The notes under the pieces were generated by a model. The model had not been told where the DNA came from. It searched no databases and saw only the letters and a list, made by a program, of their open reading frames with translations. The position numbers and the translations under genes were made by a program. Below, piece by piece: positions 20,941 to 30,508 of a stretch of DNA of 64,000 nt (position 1 is its first letter; each line of letters opens with the position of its first letter). The DNA lies in NCBI RefSeq assembly GCF_019711395.1, contig NZ_JAIGNL010000002.1, forward strand, positions 186,001 through 250,000, written 5' to 3'. The DNA comes from Qipengyuania xiapuensis. Lineage in GTDB: Bacteria > Pseudomonadota > Alphaproteobacteria > Sphingomonadales > Sphingomonadaceae.

Positions 20941-21870
20941 ATGAGCATCGACTTCAAGGACAAGGTAGCCATCGTCACCGGCGCAGGCGGCGGTCTGGGC
21001 CGCGAATACGCGCTCGAACTTGCACGCCGCGGCGCGAAGGTCGTCGTCAACGACCTCGGCGGTGCACGCGACGGCACCGGCCACTCCGACATGGCCCTCC
21101 AGGTCGTCGAGGAAATCGAGAAGATGGGCGGCGAAGCTATGTCGAACGGTGGCAGCGTCACCGAGTACGACCAGATGGAAAAGATGGTCGCCGACGCCAA
21201 GCAGAAGTGGGGCGGCGTGCACGTCCTCATCAACAACGCCGGCGTCCTGCGCGACAAGACCTTCGCCAAGATGAGCCCGGAAGACTTCGAGTTCGTCCTC
21301 AAGGTCCACCTGACCGGCTCGGCTTTCGTCACCAAGGCATGCTGGGAAACCTTCCGTGAGCAGGCATACGGCCGCATCCTGATGACCGCGTCGTCGACCG
21401 GCCTCTTCGGCAACTTCGGCCAGGCCAACTACGGCGCTGCCAAGCTCGGCCTCGCCGGTCTCACCAAGACGCTCCAGCTCGAAGGCGCGAAGTACAACAT
21501 CAAGGTCAACACGCTCTCGCCCGTCGCGGGCACGCGCATGACCGAAGACCTCTTCCCCGAAGAAGCCTTCAAGCTGTTCGATCCGGTGAACGTGGTTCCG
21601 GCCGCGCTCTTCCTCGTCAGCGAAGATGCGCCGACCAATGCCATCGTCGGTGCAGGTGCAGGCGGCTATCACTCGGCATGGACCGTCATGAACGATGCCG
21701 TCTGGCTGCCCGATGGCGAGCGCACGGTCGAAGGCTTTGCCGCCAACTGGGACAAGATCAGCGAGTTCTCGAACCTCAAGGCCCCGCAGTCGGGCAGCGA
21801 GCAGTCGGGCGCGATCCTGACCGCGATGCAGAAGGTTACCGGAACCGGCCCGAGCAGCGCTCGCGGATAA
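20941..21870 (+). CDS. SDR oxidoreductase of the (3R)-hydroxyacyl-CoA dehydrogenase type
   Basis: 309 residues. It has the NAD(P)-binding 'TGAGGGLG', 'NNAG', and the catalytic Ser/Tyr/Lys (ASSTG, then 'YGAAK'). The sequence 'VVVNDLGGARDGTGHS' is characteristic of the dehydrogenase domain of peroxisomal multifunctional enzyme 2 (HSD17B4) and its bacterial relatives, which act on hydroxyacyl-CoA in beta-oxidation. It has about 50 residues beyond the core SDR. GGAG precedes the ATG, and a terminator follows. Confidence 0.87.
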   Translation: MSIDFKDKVAIVTGAGGGLGREYALELARRGAKVVVNDLGGARDGTGHSDMALQVVEEIEKMGGEAMSNGGSVTEYDQMEKMVADAKQKWGGVHVLINNAGVLRDKTFAKMSPEDFEFVLKVHLTGSAFVTKACWETFREQAYGRILMTASSTGLFGNFGQANYGAAKLGLAGLTKTLQLEGAKYNIKVNTLSPVAGTRMTEDLFPEEAFKLFDPVNVVPAALFLVSEDAPTNAIVGAGAGGYHSAWTVMNDAVWLPDGERTVEGFAANWDKISEFSNLKAPQSGSEQSGAILTAMQKVTGTGPSSARG

Positions 21871-21893
21871 ATCCCTCCCCTTATTGCGAAAAG

Positions 21894-21926
21894 CCCCGCC
21901 CCATCGCATGATGGCGCGGGGTTTTT
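21894..21926 (+). terminator. Intrinsic terminator between the SDR and DUF4328 genes
   Basis: Stem CCCCGC/GCGGGG with further inner pairing (CCATC/GATGG), followed by TTTTTC. It ends only about 15 bases before the next start codon. Confidence 0.8.
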
Positions 21927-21940
21927 CTTTGGGGGTCTGC

Positions 21941-22771
21941 ATGAATCTGGAAGCCAAGCTGCGCACGCTGCGCATCTCCTCGCTAGCCGTCACCGGTTTC
22001 GCGATCCTGCTGGTACTGGCCGGGCTCTCGCAGCTCGTCCTAGGCGGGGTAGCGGTGAAGGAGGAATACGAGCGGATCGAAAGGCTCGAGGCCCTCGCCC
22101 CGCCTCCCAGCCAGTACTACGGCTACCAGCAGCAACGCCGCCAGCTTCAGGCGGAATACAACCGTTCGGGTAGCGCATTCTTCATCGAGGGCCGGTTCCT
22201 GCCGGCTGGCGACGACCAGAAGCCCGGCATCATTTCAATCATCTCGCTGATCACGCTGATGCTCGCGGCCCTCGGCTTCGTCGTCTCCGCCCTGATCTGG
22301 GTATGGCGCGCGCACGCCAATATCCGCGAGGTGGGGATCCGGTCGAAATACGGACCCGGCTTTGCTGTCGCGTCCTACCTCATTCCGGTGGCCAATTTCA
22401 TGCTGCCCTTCGAGGCCATGCGCGAGCTGCACAATCGCAGCCATGGCGAGTCGGAAGATTTCGCGCACTCGGGCGTCGAGAATGTGACCGCCTGGTGGAC
22501 GGCCGTGCTCGTCGGCCTGCTCATCTTCAGCGCGATGATCGTGAAGTTCGCACTCGATGCGGGCACCAACCTCATCCTGATGACGCCGCTCTGGATGGAG
22601 TTCGCTCTCCTGGCCTTCGCCATCCTCCTGCTGTTGGTGTCCGCATATCTGTTCTCCTCGCTCACGCGGGCCATCACCGCTGCGCAGGAGGAAGTGCTTC
22701 CCGAGATCGATCCGGCAGGGATCGAGGCGGAGATGCCCGATAAGCCGCGGGTGAACATCATCGGGGCCTGA
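21941..22771 (+). CDS. DUF4328 family membrane protein
   Basis: 276 residues with about five membrane segments (near 12-37, 104-126, 146-160, 190-212 and 215-240). The 'WVWRAHANIREVG...FAVASYLIPVANFMLPFEAMRELH' stretch is the DUF4328 signature. Function unknown. GGGGG before the ATG may serve as ribosome-binding site, but a terminator lies directly upstream, so its own promoter must sit very close or be inside the terminator region. Ends 70 bases before the next gene. Confidence 0.78.
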   Translation: MNLEAKLRTLRISSLAVTGFAILLVLAGLSQLVLGGVAVKEEYERIERLEALAPPPSQYYGYQQQRRQLQAEYNRSGSAFFIEGRFLPAGDDQKPGIISIISLITLMLAALGFVVSALIWVWRAHANIREVGIRSKYGPGFAVASYLIPVANFMLPFEAMRELHNRSHGESEDFAHSGVENVTAWWTAVLVGLLIFSAMIVKFALDAGTNLILMTPLWMEFALLAFAILLLLVSAYLFSSLTRAITAAQEEVLPEIDPAGIEAEMPDKPRVNIIGA

Positions 22772-22784
22772 TTCCGGAACCGTA

Positions 22785-22813
22785 TTGACGTATTAATACA
22801 CTAAGGGTATCCA
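22785..22813 (+). promoter_or_regulatory. Promoter with internal palindrome GTATTAATAC
   Basis: TTGACG and TATCCA are separated by 17 bases, a good vegetative-type promoter. The perfect palindrome GTATTAATAC (22790-22799) overlaps the -35 end and spacer, the typical place for a repressor operator. It drives the membrane protein gene starting at 22843. Confidence 0.5.
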
Positions 22814-22842
22814 GCTCTCCATCTTCAATGGGGAGAGTTGGC

Positions 22843-23907
22843 ATGTACAGCCAGGAAGACCTTAACTCGGCGGTTGCGGCAGGGGCGATCAGCTCCGACG
22901 CCGCAAATGCCCTGCGTGCGCATGTCGCAGCGCAGCGCGACGCCGTGCCCGCAGATGCGGAACACTTTAGACTGATCACCGGCTTCAACGACATTTTCGT
23001 CAGCATTGGCGCCGTCATCCTGCTCATGGCGATGGCTGCCATCGGCGATGCGATCTGGAGCAACAATAACGGGCCCTCGCCCGCCAGCGGCTTGCTGGTC
23101 GCCGGTACCGCTTGGCTTCTCGCCGAGTTCTTCACGGCGAAGCGCCGCATGGCGCTGCCCAGCATCATTCTGCTGCTTGGCTTCGTGGGCGGGGTTTTCT
23201 TCGGCCTGCTCGGCGTCTCGATCAATGTAGCCGGGGTGAATAACGGCCCGGGCAACGAGACACTCGCCGTACTGCTGGTCGCCTTGTCGGCGCTCGTCAC
23301 CGCGGGCGCGGCCTGGTTCCACTGGCGCCGCTTCATGGTCCCGATCACGATCGCTGCGGGCACCGCCGCGATCGCCGGCACGGTTATCGCGCTGATCGTT
23401 GCTGCAGTGGGCACCAACAACCAGAACATGGAGACGATCGTCCTGAGCCTTGTCTTCGTGGCCGGCCTGACGATCTTCGGCTTCGCCATGCGCTGGGACA
23501 TGAGCGACCCGCGTCGCGAGACCCGTCGTAGCGATGTTGCCTTCTGGCTCCACCTGCTTGCGGCACCGATGATCGCACATCCGATCTTCGCCCTGCTCGG
23601 CGTCACTGATGGCGCCAATATCGGCGCAGCCGCCGCAGTAGGCGTGCTGGCAGTCTACATCGTCTTCGGCGTGGTCGCCCTCGCGGTCGACCGCCGGGCG
23701 CTGCTGGTCTCCGCCCTCGCCTACGTGCTGATCGCGCTGACCTTCCTGTTCCGCGAGTTCGGCGCAGTGGAGCTCAACTTCGCATTGACCGCGCTGGTCA
23801 TCGGATCCGCCCTGCTCACGCTGAGCGCGCTGTGGACCCCGATCCGCCGCGCCGTGGTCAAGGGCTTGCCGGGCGACATGCAGGCACGCCTGCCGGCCAC
23901 TGCCTGA
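22843..23907 (+). CDS. Polytopic membrane protein with DUF2157-like N-terminus
   Basis: 354 residues. A short soluble N-terminal helix pair ('SQEDLNSAVAAGAISSDAAN') resembles the start of DUF2157 proteins, followed by about ten hydrophobic segments from residue 48 to the end. No catalytic residues are evident; a sensor or transporter role cannot be chosen. The start at 22843 is supported by GGGGAGAG six bases upstream; an ATG 15 bases earlier overlaps that site. Followed by a strong terminator. Confidence 0.72.
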   Translation: MYSQEDLNSAVAAGAISSDAANALRAHVAAQRDAVPADAEHFRLITGFNDIFVSIGAVILLMAMAAIGDAIWSNNNGPSPASGLLVAGTAWLLAEFFTAKRRMALPSIILLLGFVGGVFFGLLGVSINVAGVNNGPGNETLAVLLVALSALVTAGAAWFHWRRFMVPITIAAGTAAIAGTVIALIVAAVGTNNQNMETIVLSLVFVAGLTIFGFAMRWDMSDPRRETRRSDVAFWLHLLAAPMIAHPIFALLGVTDGANIGAAAAVGVLAVYIVFGVVALAVDRRALLVSALAYVLIALTFLFREFGAVELNFALTALVIGSALLTLSALWTPIRRAVVKGLPGDMQARLPATA

Positions 23908-23925
23908 TAGCTGATACTCCAGCGG

Positions 23926-23959
23926 AAAAGGGCTCGCACTTCGGTGCGGGCCCTTTTTT
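23926..23959. terminator. Bidirectional intrinsic terminator with TTCG tetraloop
   Basis: Stem GGGC-t-CGCAC / GTGCG-g-GCCC closes a TTCG loop, with A run before and T run after. It separates the plus-strand membrane protein gene from the minus-strand DUF2794 gene, serving both. Confidence 0.88.
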
Positions 23960-23969
23960 CATGTGGGGA

Positions 23970-24320
23970 TCAGTTGTCTACCGCCTTCAGGAGGCGGCGC
24001 TCGATGGGAGCGAGGACACCGGGAAGTTCATGACCGCGCTTGAGTACCTGGCCATGCTCGCCGAACAGCGTCCACATGCCCTGCTTGCCGCGCAGCGAGG
24101 GGCGCTTCTCCAGCCGCGCCTGAGGACGCTCGGCATGCCGCACGAAGGCGGCGAATGTGGCGGTATCGCGGGTGAAGTCCATCGCATAGTCGCGCCATTG
24201 GCCGGCGGCGACCATTCGTCCGTAGACGTCGAGGATGCGGGTCAGTTCTTCGCGAGTGAACCCGACCTGCTCTGGCCGGCGTCCGGGAAAGGCAACGACC
24301 GTCGGCGACCCAAGCGCCAT
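23970..24320 (-). CDS. DUF2794 family protein
   Basis: 116 residues, close to the family norm. 'ELTRILDVYGRMVAAGQWRDYAMDF' and 'EKRPSLRGKQGMWTL...LKRGHEL' match DUF2794, a small alphaproteobacterial family of unknown function. The start codon overlaps the stop of the serine acetyltransferase gene (TGATG), so the two are translationally coupled. Confidence 0.82.
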   Translation of the reverse strand: MALGSPTVVAFPGRRPEQVGFTREELTRILDVYGRMVAAGQWRDYAMDFTRDTATFAAFVRHAERPQARLEKRPSLRGKQGMWTLFGEHGQVLKRGHELPGVLAPIERRLLKAVDN

Positions 24321-25009
24321 CAGTCGCCGGTACCGCTACGCTTGGCCGGCTCACCTGCAGAGCGCAACTCGGCGATCTCCTGCCGGAGAGCCTTCAACTC
24401 GTTCTCGAGCTTCTCGACGCAGTCGCGGCTCGGCTCGCACGGATCGTCGCACGGCGTGCCATAGGGGACGAATTCCTTCATCCATTCCTCTGCCGGCACC
24501 AGCGTGCTGCGCGCCTTGAGGCCGATCATCGTCGCGCCTTCCGGCACAGCGTCGGTGACAACGGCATTGGCGCCGATCCGCGCGCGCTTGCCCACAGTGA
24601 TCGGACCGATGACCTGCGCGCCCGAGCCAATGATCACATCGTCCTCGATCGTCGGGTGACGCTTGCCGCCCTTGCCGTTAGTGGGATTGGTGCCGCCCAG
24701 CGTCACGCACTGGTAGATGGTCACGTTGTTTCCGATCTCGGCAGTCTCGCCGATCACGGTGAAGCCGTGGTCGATGAAGAAATTGCGGCCGATCTTCGCG
24801 CCGGGATGGATATCGATCCCGGTGACCATACGGCTCCAGTGATTGATCAGGCGGGCAAGGAAATAGAGTTCGGCCTCGAAAAGCCAGTGCGCTGCGCGGT
24901 GGTATGCCAGCGCCCAGACACCCGGATAGAGCAGCACTTCCCAGCGGCTGCGAGGCGCAGGATCGCGCGCCTTGATCGAGTCCAGATAGGCGATCAGCCG
25001 TTCCAACAT
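24320..25009 (-). CDS. cysE: Serine O-acetyltransferase (EpsC/CysE type)
   Basis: 229 residues with a left-handed beta-helix of hexapeptides ('IDIHPGAKIG', 'NVTIYQCVTLGGT', 'IGSGAQVIGPITVG'). His residues in 'FIDHG' and 'KRHPTI' fit catalysis. It makes O-acetylserine for cysteine synthesis in the cytoplasm. This is the short EpsC form without the longer N-terminal domain of E. coli CysE; a charged C-terminal tail contains three Cys and a coiled-coil-like helix. Upstream of DUF2794 with overlap. Confidence 0.92.
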   Translation of the reverse strand: MLERLIAYLDSIKARDPAPRSRWEVLLYPGVWALAYHRAAHWLFEAELYFLARLINHWSRMVTGIDIHPGAKIGRNFFIDHGFTVIGETAEIGNNVTIYQCVTLGGTNPTNGKGGKRHPTIEDDVIIGSGAQVIGPITVGKRARIGANAVVTDAVPEGATMIGLKARSTLVPAEEWMKEFVPYGTPCDDPCEPSRDCVEKLENELKALRQEIAELRSAGEPAKRSGTGD

Positions 25010-25036
25010 GGTCTCAATCCTTCCATTAACCCGCTG

Positions 25037-25648
25037 TCAAAGCAAGCGGGCTTGCTCGGGACCCTGCACGGCATCGAGTGCGTCGCGCCATATGGACATG
25101 GTGGCAGGAACCTTGCGTTCAAGGCTCAGGCGGTCGATTTCGGCCACGATCCGCTCGATCGCGGCATAGCTGCGTTCCATGCGCGGGACGAGATAGGCAG
25201 GCGCTCCCTCGCCCAGCGCCAGCCCCCGCTGCGCAGCATGGCTGAGCATGAGCTGTGCGGCCATTTCGTCGTCGGGCGGGCCGATTTCGAGCTGGAGCGC
25301 GGCGCCCATGCGGCTGCGCAGGTCGGGCAAGGTAATTTCCCAGCCCTTGGCGTCCACCGTGAGCAGGAGCGGATAACCGTCCTCGCGGGCCCGGTTCCAC
25401 GCATGGAATATCTCGGTCTCGTCCTTCGTGTGGGCATCGTCGATCGCCCCGCCACCCGTGTGTGAGGCGAACCAGCGTGCGAAGAGCGATTTTCCCGACC
25501 GTGCGGGCCCTGCAAGGATAGCCGTCCCGAACGGCCAGTCCTGCGATGCGCCGAGCGCTTCGGCAACGGCGCGATTGCCCTCGCCGATAATGATGCTCTC
25601 GGGGCCTTTCGTCCCGGACTGGGTAAGAGGCAGCGCAATCTGGCTCAT
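25037..25648 (-). CDS. hdaA: HdaA, DnaA-related regulator of replication initiation
   Basis: 203 residues. The N-terminal 'QIALPL' is a beta-clamp binding motif, followed by a DnaA-like AAA+ domain with Walker A GPARSGKS and an 'IDDAH' Walker B. HdaA works with the sliding clamp to stimulate ATP hydrolysis by DnaA and prevent re-initiation. The ATG at 25648 is preferred over an in-frame GTG nine bases upstream because AGGG lies at good distance. It follows the exported protein gene by 22 bases. Confidence 0.88.
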   Translation of the reverse strand: MSQIALPLTQSGTKGPESIIIGEGNRAVAEALGASQDWPFGTAILAGPARSGKSLFARWFASHTGGGAIDDAHTKDETEIFHAWNRAREDGYPLLLTVDAKGWEITLPDLRSRMGAALQLEIGPPDDEMAAQLMLSHAAQRGLALGEGAPAYLVPRMERSYAAIERIVAEIDRLSLERKVPATMSIWRDALDAVQGPEQARLL

Positions 25649-25670
25649 GCTGGACACCCTGCGCCCAAGC

Positions 25671-26942
25671 TTAGCGGCTGATCAAGAGCGCGGTGGCTCC
25701 CTGCTGCACTGTGAAGCCCTGGCCGCGAAGTGCCTCGGCCAGTTCGCCGATCGAGCCCACATAGCTGACCGTCATGACCGACGTGCCTCCGATCGCCGTG
25801 CTGCGCACGCCTGTCGAGCGCACTCCCGGAGTGCCGCGCACAGAGGAAAGGACGGCCCCGAAGCTTGCCGCATCGGGTGTCTGGAACTGAACGGTGTAGA
25901 GCGCGACCGAGCCTTCTGGCGGAGGCTGGTTGATCGGAGCAGCGCTAATCGCGCCGCCGCTTGCATCTGTCGGCTGCGAAGCTGCCTGCGCACGCGCCTC
26001 GTCCTGTTCGCGAAGGCGGCGGCCAAGTTCGACCAGTCGCGCGATTTCGGGATTTAGGTCGCCGGTCTTCACATTGAGCGTGGGATCGGGACGGATCGTG
26101 CCGTCCGAGAGGGCAACCTGGAAGATCGCGTCGAATTTGCGCACCGCTTCTTCGAGCATGGCGGGAAGCTGGTCCGGGCTCTCGGCGGTGAGCGTGAAGC
26201 TTTCCAGGAATTCGTTGTCCGGGCCGTGGCGCGCGGTGAAGGTCCCCTCCACCGGACCGCCGGGGTAGGTGTAGCGCAGGCGTGCGATCGGGACGAGCAC
26301 GTCGGCGGCCCCGAAGGAATCGAGGATGTCGCGCCACCAGACACGGCTGCGGCGGTTGGTCTGGCCGTACGTCAGCAGTAGCGATTCCCCGCCCGCGCCG
26401 CTCGGCCGCACGTAGTTCACGCTGCTCTGCCCGGCCTGAAATTCTGCCCAGGCGCGCTGCCACGGGTTGCGTTGCTCGTACATGAGCTGCGTCCCGCCCG
26501 AGAAAGTCACCGGGAGGAGCAGCATCGGCGCACTGCGCCGTGTCAGGCCGTCATCGCCGAGATAGGCGTTGGCTTTCTGGCGGTCGAAGATCACCCCAAG
26601 CGTGGCGATGTAGCGTTTGGGCCCAAGCCGCTCGCGCTGCACCACGATAGCCGAGACCATCCCCGCGATGCGCGATTCGGGAAGATCCGGCCCGTCGATT
26701 TTCTCCCACGCCTTCACCTGGGCCTCTCGCCAGGCTTCCTCGCGCGCTTCGATCCCGGTGGATGCACGCACATCGACCTCGATGTCGCTCACCTGGATAT
26801 CGCGCGATGCGGCCACTGCAGCGATGCCGCGCTCGCCACCGACCTGCGCCTGCGCGAGCCATCCGGCACCGCCTGCCAGCGCAATGCCGGAAGCGATCAG
26901 GGCGATGCGGCCACGTGGAGAAAGGGAGGAAAATGTGCGCAT
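25671..26942 (-). CDS. Conserved exported protein (DUF2066-like) upstream of hdaA
   Basis: 423 residues. An N-terminal signal/anchor ([19 protein letters not shown]) precedes a soluble body. Segments such as '[22 protein letters not shown]' and the following beta-rich region recall DUF2066 proteins, which are often found beside hdaA. A Gln/Pro-rich linker near 330-350 leads to a C-terminal domain with repeated 'GVRST'. Function unknown; probably periplasmic. Transcribed toward hdaA and divergent from purM. Confidence 0.7.
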   Translation of the reverse strand: MRTFSSLSPRGRIALIASGIALAGGAGWLAQAQVGGERGIAAVAASRDIQVSDIEVDVRASTGIEAREEAWREAQVKAWEKIDGPDLPESRIAGMVSAIVVQRERLGPKRYIATLGVIFDRQKANAYLGDDGLTRRSAPMLLLPVTFSGGTQLMYEQRNPWQRAWAEFQAGQSSVNYVRPSGAGGESLLLTYGQTNRRSRVWWRDILDSFGAADVLVPIARLRYTYPGGPVEGTFTARHGPDNEFLESFTLTAESPDQLPAMLEEAVRKFDAIFQVALSDGTIRPDPTLNVKTGDLNPEIARLVELGRRLREQDEARAQAASQPTDASGGAISAAPINQPPPEGSVALYTVQFQTPDAASFGAVLSSVRGTPGVRSTGVRSTAIGGTSVMTVSYVGSIGELAEALRGQGFTVQQGATALLISR

Positions 26943-27035
26943 GGGCTATGTTGCGGCGCCTTTTGCCCAATCGGTTCGGGAAATCCAAGCGCATTTGCTG
27001 GAAATTCGGACCGAACTCGCGCAAAGGCGAGAGCC

Positions 27036-28133
27036 ATGAGCAGCGATACGCCTTCCTACACCTACGAACAGGCCGGAGTTTCGATCGATGCGGGCAATGC
27101 GCTCGTGAAGGCGATCGGTCCGCTGGTGAAAGCAACCATGCGCCCCGGCGCCGACGGCGAGATCGGCGGCTTCGGCGGATTCTTCGATCCCAAGGCCGCC
27201 GGATATAAGGATCCGCTGCTGGTCGCGGGCAATGACGGTGTTGGCACGAAGCTCAAGCTGGCCATCGATACCGACCGGCACGACACCGTCGGCATCGATC
27301 TCGTCGCCATGTGCGTGAACGACCTGATCGTTCAGGGCGCGGAACCGCTCTTCTTCCTCGACTACTTCGCCACCGGCAAACTGGAGAACGGTGTTGCCGA
27401 GCGGGTGATCGCGGGCATCGCCGAAGGCTGCAAGCAGGCAGGCTGCGCGCTGATCGGCGGCGAGACGGCAGAAATGCCCGGCATGTATGCAAGCGGCGAC
27501 TACGACCTTGCAGGCTTCTGCGTCGGTGCCGTCGAACGCGGCGAGCAACTGACCGGCGAACGCGTTGCGCCTGGACATGTCCTGCTCGGCCTTGCCAGCT
27601 CGGGCGTCCATTCGAACGGTTTCTCGCTCGTGCGCCGCCTTGCAGAGGACAAGGAATGGAAGCTCGATCGCCCTGCCCTGTTCGACCAGGACAGGCTGCT
27701 GATCGAGACGCTCCTCGAACCGACCCGAATCTATGTAAAAACGCTCCTCCCGCTGGTGCGTGACGGGCTGATCGACGCGATGGCCCACATCACGGGTGGC
27801 GGCCTGCTCGAGAACATTCCGCGCGTCCTTCCGCAGGGTGCGCATGCCGAGGTCGATGCCGACGGCTGGCAGCAGCCAGGGCTGATGGCGTTCCTGCAGG
27901 CGCAGGGGAATATCGAGCCGGGCGAAATGGCGCGCACTTTCAACTGCGGCGTGGGCATGGTCCTCGCGGTCGAGCCTTCCAAGGTCGAACTCGTCCGCAG
28001 CCGCCTCGAAGATGCAGGCGAGCAGGTCCTCGCCGTCGGCCACATCGTCGAGGGCGACAAGGGCTGCACGGTGCGCGGTTCGCAAGGGACCTGGTCCGCG
28101 CGTGAGGAGTGGGAGGCCGTCCACCTTGGCTGA
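27036..28133 (+). CDS. purM: Phosphoribosylformylglycinamidine cyclo-ligase (AIR synthetase)
   Basis: 365 residues. '[17 protein letters not shown]', '[10 protein letters not shown]', '[18 protein letters not shown]' and '[11 protein letters not shown]' are classic PurM motifs. It catalyses the ATP-dependent ring closure giving AIR, step five of purine synthesis. The ATG at 27036 is the family start. Its end overlaps purN by eight bases. Confidence 0.97.
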   Translation: MSSDTPSYTYEQAGVSIDAGNALVKAIGPLVKATMRPGADGEIGGFGGFFDPKAAGYKDPLLVAGNDGVGTKLKLAIDTDRHDTVGIDLVAMCVNDLIVQGAEPLFFLDYFATGKLENGVAERVIAGIAEGCKQAGCALIGGETAEMPGMYASGDYDLAGFCVGAVERGEQLTGERVAPGHVLLGLASSGVHSNGFSLVRRLAEDKEWKLDRPALFDQDRLLIETLLEPTRIYVKTLLPLVRDGLIDAMAHITGGGLLENIPRVLPQGAHAEVDADGWQQPGLMAFLQAQGNIEPGEMARTFNCGVGMVLAVEPSKVELVRSRLEDAGEQVLAVGHIVEGDKGCTVRGSQGTWSAREEWEAVHLG

Positions 28134-29091
28134 GAAGGCGAAGGTCGCGATCTTCATCTCCGGGCGCGGCAGCAACATGGCCGCGCTGCTCTATGCCTCG
28201 TTACTTTCCGATTCCGCCTTCGAGGTGGTGCTTGTAGCCGCCAACGATCCCGAGGCCGAGGGACTTGCCCTCGCCGAAGCCGAAGGTGTGAGTACCTTCG
28301 CGCTTTCTCACAAGGGCATGGTGCGCTCCGATCACGATGCAGCTATGGAAAAGGCCGCGCGCGATGCTGGCGCCGACTATATCGTGCTTGCCGGTTACAT
28401 GCGCATCCTCACCGATGAATTCGCCACGCGCTGGGAAGGCCGGATGCTCAACATCCACCCCTCGTTGCTGCCGAAGTACCCCGGGCTCGATACCCATCAG
28501 CGGGCGATCGATGCGGGCGACAGCCATGGCGGCGTCTCGGTCCATCTCGTTACTCCCGAACTCGATGCGGGCGAGGTGCTCGGGCAGGTCAAGGTCGCCA
28601 TCCGGCAAGGCGAAACGGCAGATAGCCTCGCCGAACGGGTAAGATTTGCGGAGCATCAGCTCTATCCGCGCGTTGTCAGTGAATATGTGGGCCGCGAGAA
28701 CGATCCTGAATTCCTGCTCAGCAAGGTGCGCGAGCTGGCGCTCGCCCTGCCGCAATGCCACGAGCGCGAAAGCCACGGTTCGCCCGGCTGGCGCGCCGGA
28801 AGCGAGAAATCGGGCAAGTATTTCGCCTATTTCAACGACCAGCATCACGGCAGCGAACATGTCGCCGTGCTGGTCAAGACAGGCAGCATGGATGAGCTGC
28901 TCGACCTCGTCGAAGCGCAGCCTCAGGCCTATTTCAAACCCGCCTATTACGGCGCGAGCGGTTGGATCGGCGTGATCCTCAACCGGCCGGGCCTCGATTG
29001 GAACCATGTCGCCGACTGGCTGGAGCGCAGCTGGCGCAGCGTTGCACCAAAGAGCGCGACGAAACTAATGGATGCAGCGGACCAATTCTGA
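28126..29091 (+). CDS. purN: PurN (GAR formyltransferase) fused to a C-terminal MmcQ/YjbR domain
   Basis: 321 residues from a TTG start with GGGAGG upstream; a GTG eight codons earlier is the alternative. Residues 1-190 are PurN: 'ISGRGSNM', catalytic N109 and H111 in 'LNIHPSLLP', and D147 in 'ELDAGEVLG'. It transfers formyl from 10-formyl-THF to GAR. Residues about 194-309 continue in frame without a start codon into an MmcQ/YjbR-like domain ('[15 protein letters not shown]', 'KYFAYF', 'GWIGVIL', 'RSWRSVAPK'), normally a separate DNA-binding-like protein of about 115 residues. E. coli PurN is only 212 residues. Confidence 0.93.
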   Translation: MAEKAKVAIFISGRGSNMAALLYASLLSDSAFEVVLVAANDPEAEGLALAEAEGVSTFALSHKGMVRSDHDAAMEKAARDAGADYIVLAGYMRILTDEFATRWEGRMLNIHPSLLPKYPGLDTHQRAIDAGDSHGGVSVHLVTPELDAGEVLGQVKVAIRQGETADSLAERVRFAEHQLYPRVVSEYVGRENDPEFLLSKVRELALALPQCHERESHGSPGWRAGSEKSGKYFAYFNDQHHGSEHVAVLVKTGSMDELLDLVEAQPQAYFKPAYYGASGWIGVILNRPGLDWNHVADWLERSWRSVAPKSATKLMDAADQF

Positions 29092-29297
29092 TGGACCGGT
29101 TGACGCCATACATCTTCTTCATCGTCGCGATCCTCGCAATCGGCATGATCGCGCTGCAGGATGACGGCAGCTGGCGAACCGAGGAAGTCGACATGCTCGA
29201 CGCGGTCCTCATCACCGGCGGCGTGCTCATCGGTGCGCACCTCCTCCGCTTGATCGGCCGGAAGGTGTTCGAGCGCTGGAAGGAGCGTCGCAAGTGA
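29091..29297 (+). CDS. Small two-helix membrane protein downstream of purN
   Basis: 68 residues, not recognised. Two hydrophobic helices (about 7-24 and 38-56) are separated by a short acidic loop, with a basic C-terminal tail (RKVFERWKERRK), so the C-terminus should be cytoplasmic. The ATG overlaps the purN stop (TGATG), and its own stop overlaps the next GTG, indicating coupled translation in an operon. Confidence 0.68.
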   Translation: MDRLTPYIFFIVAILAIGMIALQDDGSWRTEEVDMLDAVLITGGVLIGAHLLRLIGRKVFERWKERRK

Positions 29298-30496
29298 CGC
29301 CGCCCCGCCCGCATCCCTTTGCCCGCTCGCGGATGGCCGAGCGCTTCGATCGCGTAGTCGAGTACATGTGGGAGCGCGGCTGGGACGAAAAGCCGCCGCT
29401 TGAGCCGGAATACCTCTGGAAGATTGGCAGCCGAGGCTTCGATTCCGCCGACGAGATATCCATCAGGAGCGAGGAGACGGTCGCCGATTTCCGAGAACGG
29501 CTCGAGGCACTGTGCAAGGCGCTTCGTGAAGAGGCCGATCTCAATGCGCTGGGCCATGCGATGGCATACGGCCAGATCACCGGCGCGATTCGCAAGCGCC
29601 ACGCGCTCGGCAGGATCTGGCGCGAGGAGCCCGACCTTGCGAGGACACCGATTGCGCCGCCCATCCTGGTAGTCGGCCAGATGCGCAGCGGGACCACGCG
29701 TGTCCAGCGCCTGCTTGCAGCCGACCCGCAGCATAGCGGTACGCGCTTCTGCAACAGCCATGATCCTGTACCCTCGAAGCCTGACCTGAGGCCGCTCAAG
29801 GGCCGCTTCGCGCTCGCCCTCGCGCGCCGGATCAATCCCTGGCTCGACACCATGCATCCCTTCGGCAGCCTGCGCACCGACGAGGAGATCGGCTGGCTCG
29901 CTGCGGCACTCTCGCCAGCGACCTTCGAGGCGCAGTGGCGGATCGATTCCTTCGTGGCCTTCAGTGAAGGCCGCGACCAAGCACCGATTTACCGCGAGTT
30001 CGCGCGCATCCTGCGCACCGATGCTGCCAAGATGGGCGATGCCGGAAAGCCGCGCGTCCTCAAATGTCCGCAATTCGCAGAGGATCTCGGTGCGCTGCTC
30101 GACGAGTTTCCCGACGCCCGCCTCGTCGTATGCGAACGCGACCATGAGGAAGTGCTTGCAAGCAGCATATCCATGACCGCCAGCCAGATGGCATTCCAAT
30201 CCGACAATCACGACATCGAGTGGTTGCAGGAGGCCTGGGCGCGCAAGATCGCCGCGCGGCAGGAAGCGATGGACGCGGCTCTTGAAGAATTCGAAGGGCC
30301 GGTTGCCCACATTGCATTCTCGGCGCTTAATGCGAACTGGCGATCTGCGATCATGCAGGCGTACCTCACGCTCGGCATGCCGCTGCCCGATCAAAGCCTT
30401 GCAGCGATGACTGCGGAGCGGGAAAAGTCGGCACGCGACCCGCATGACCGCCATGCCAGCCAGATCGCCAATTTCGGCTCCGCCGCAAGGGCCTAG
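29294..30496 (+). CDS. Sulfotransferase family protein
   Basis: 400 residues. The 5'-phosphosulfate binding loop 'GQMRSGTT' lies at 128-135, and 'ARLVVCERDHEEVLAS' fits the 3'-phosphate site. These enzymes transfer sulfate from PAPS to hydroxyl or amino groups. The acceptor is unknown. The gene starts with GTG overlapping the previous stop (GTGA) and has AAGGAG upstream, so it is in the purM-purN operon. A phosphotransfer or purine link is not implied. Confidence 0.85.
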   Translation: MTPPRPHPFARSRMAERFDRVVEYMWERGWDEKPPLEPEYLWKIGSRGFDSADEISIRSEETVADFRERLEALCKALREEADLNALGHAMAYGQITGAIRKRHALGRIWREEPDLARTPIAPPILVVGQMRSGTTRVQRLLAADPQHSGTRFCNSHDPVPSKPDLRPLKGRFALALARRINPWLDTMHPFGSLRTDEEIGWLAAALSPATFEAQWRIDSFVAFSEGRDQAPIYREFARILRTDAAKMGDAGKPRVLKCPQFAEDLGALLDEFPDARLVVCERDHEEVLASSISMTASQMAFQSDNHDIEWLQEAWARKIAARQEAMDAALEEFEGPVAHIAFSALNANWRSAIMQAYLTLGMPLPDQSLAAMTAEREKSARDPHDRHASQIANFGSAARA

Positions 30497-30508
30497 AGCG
30501 GCCGCTTT

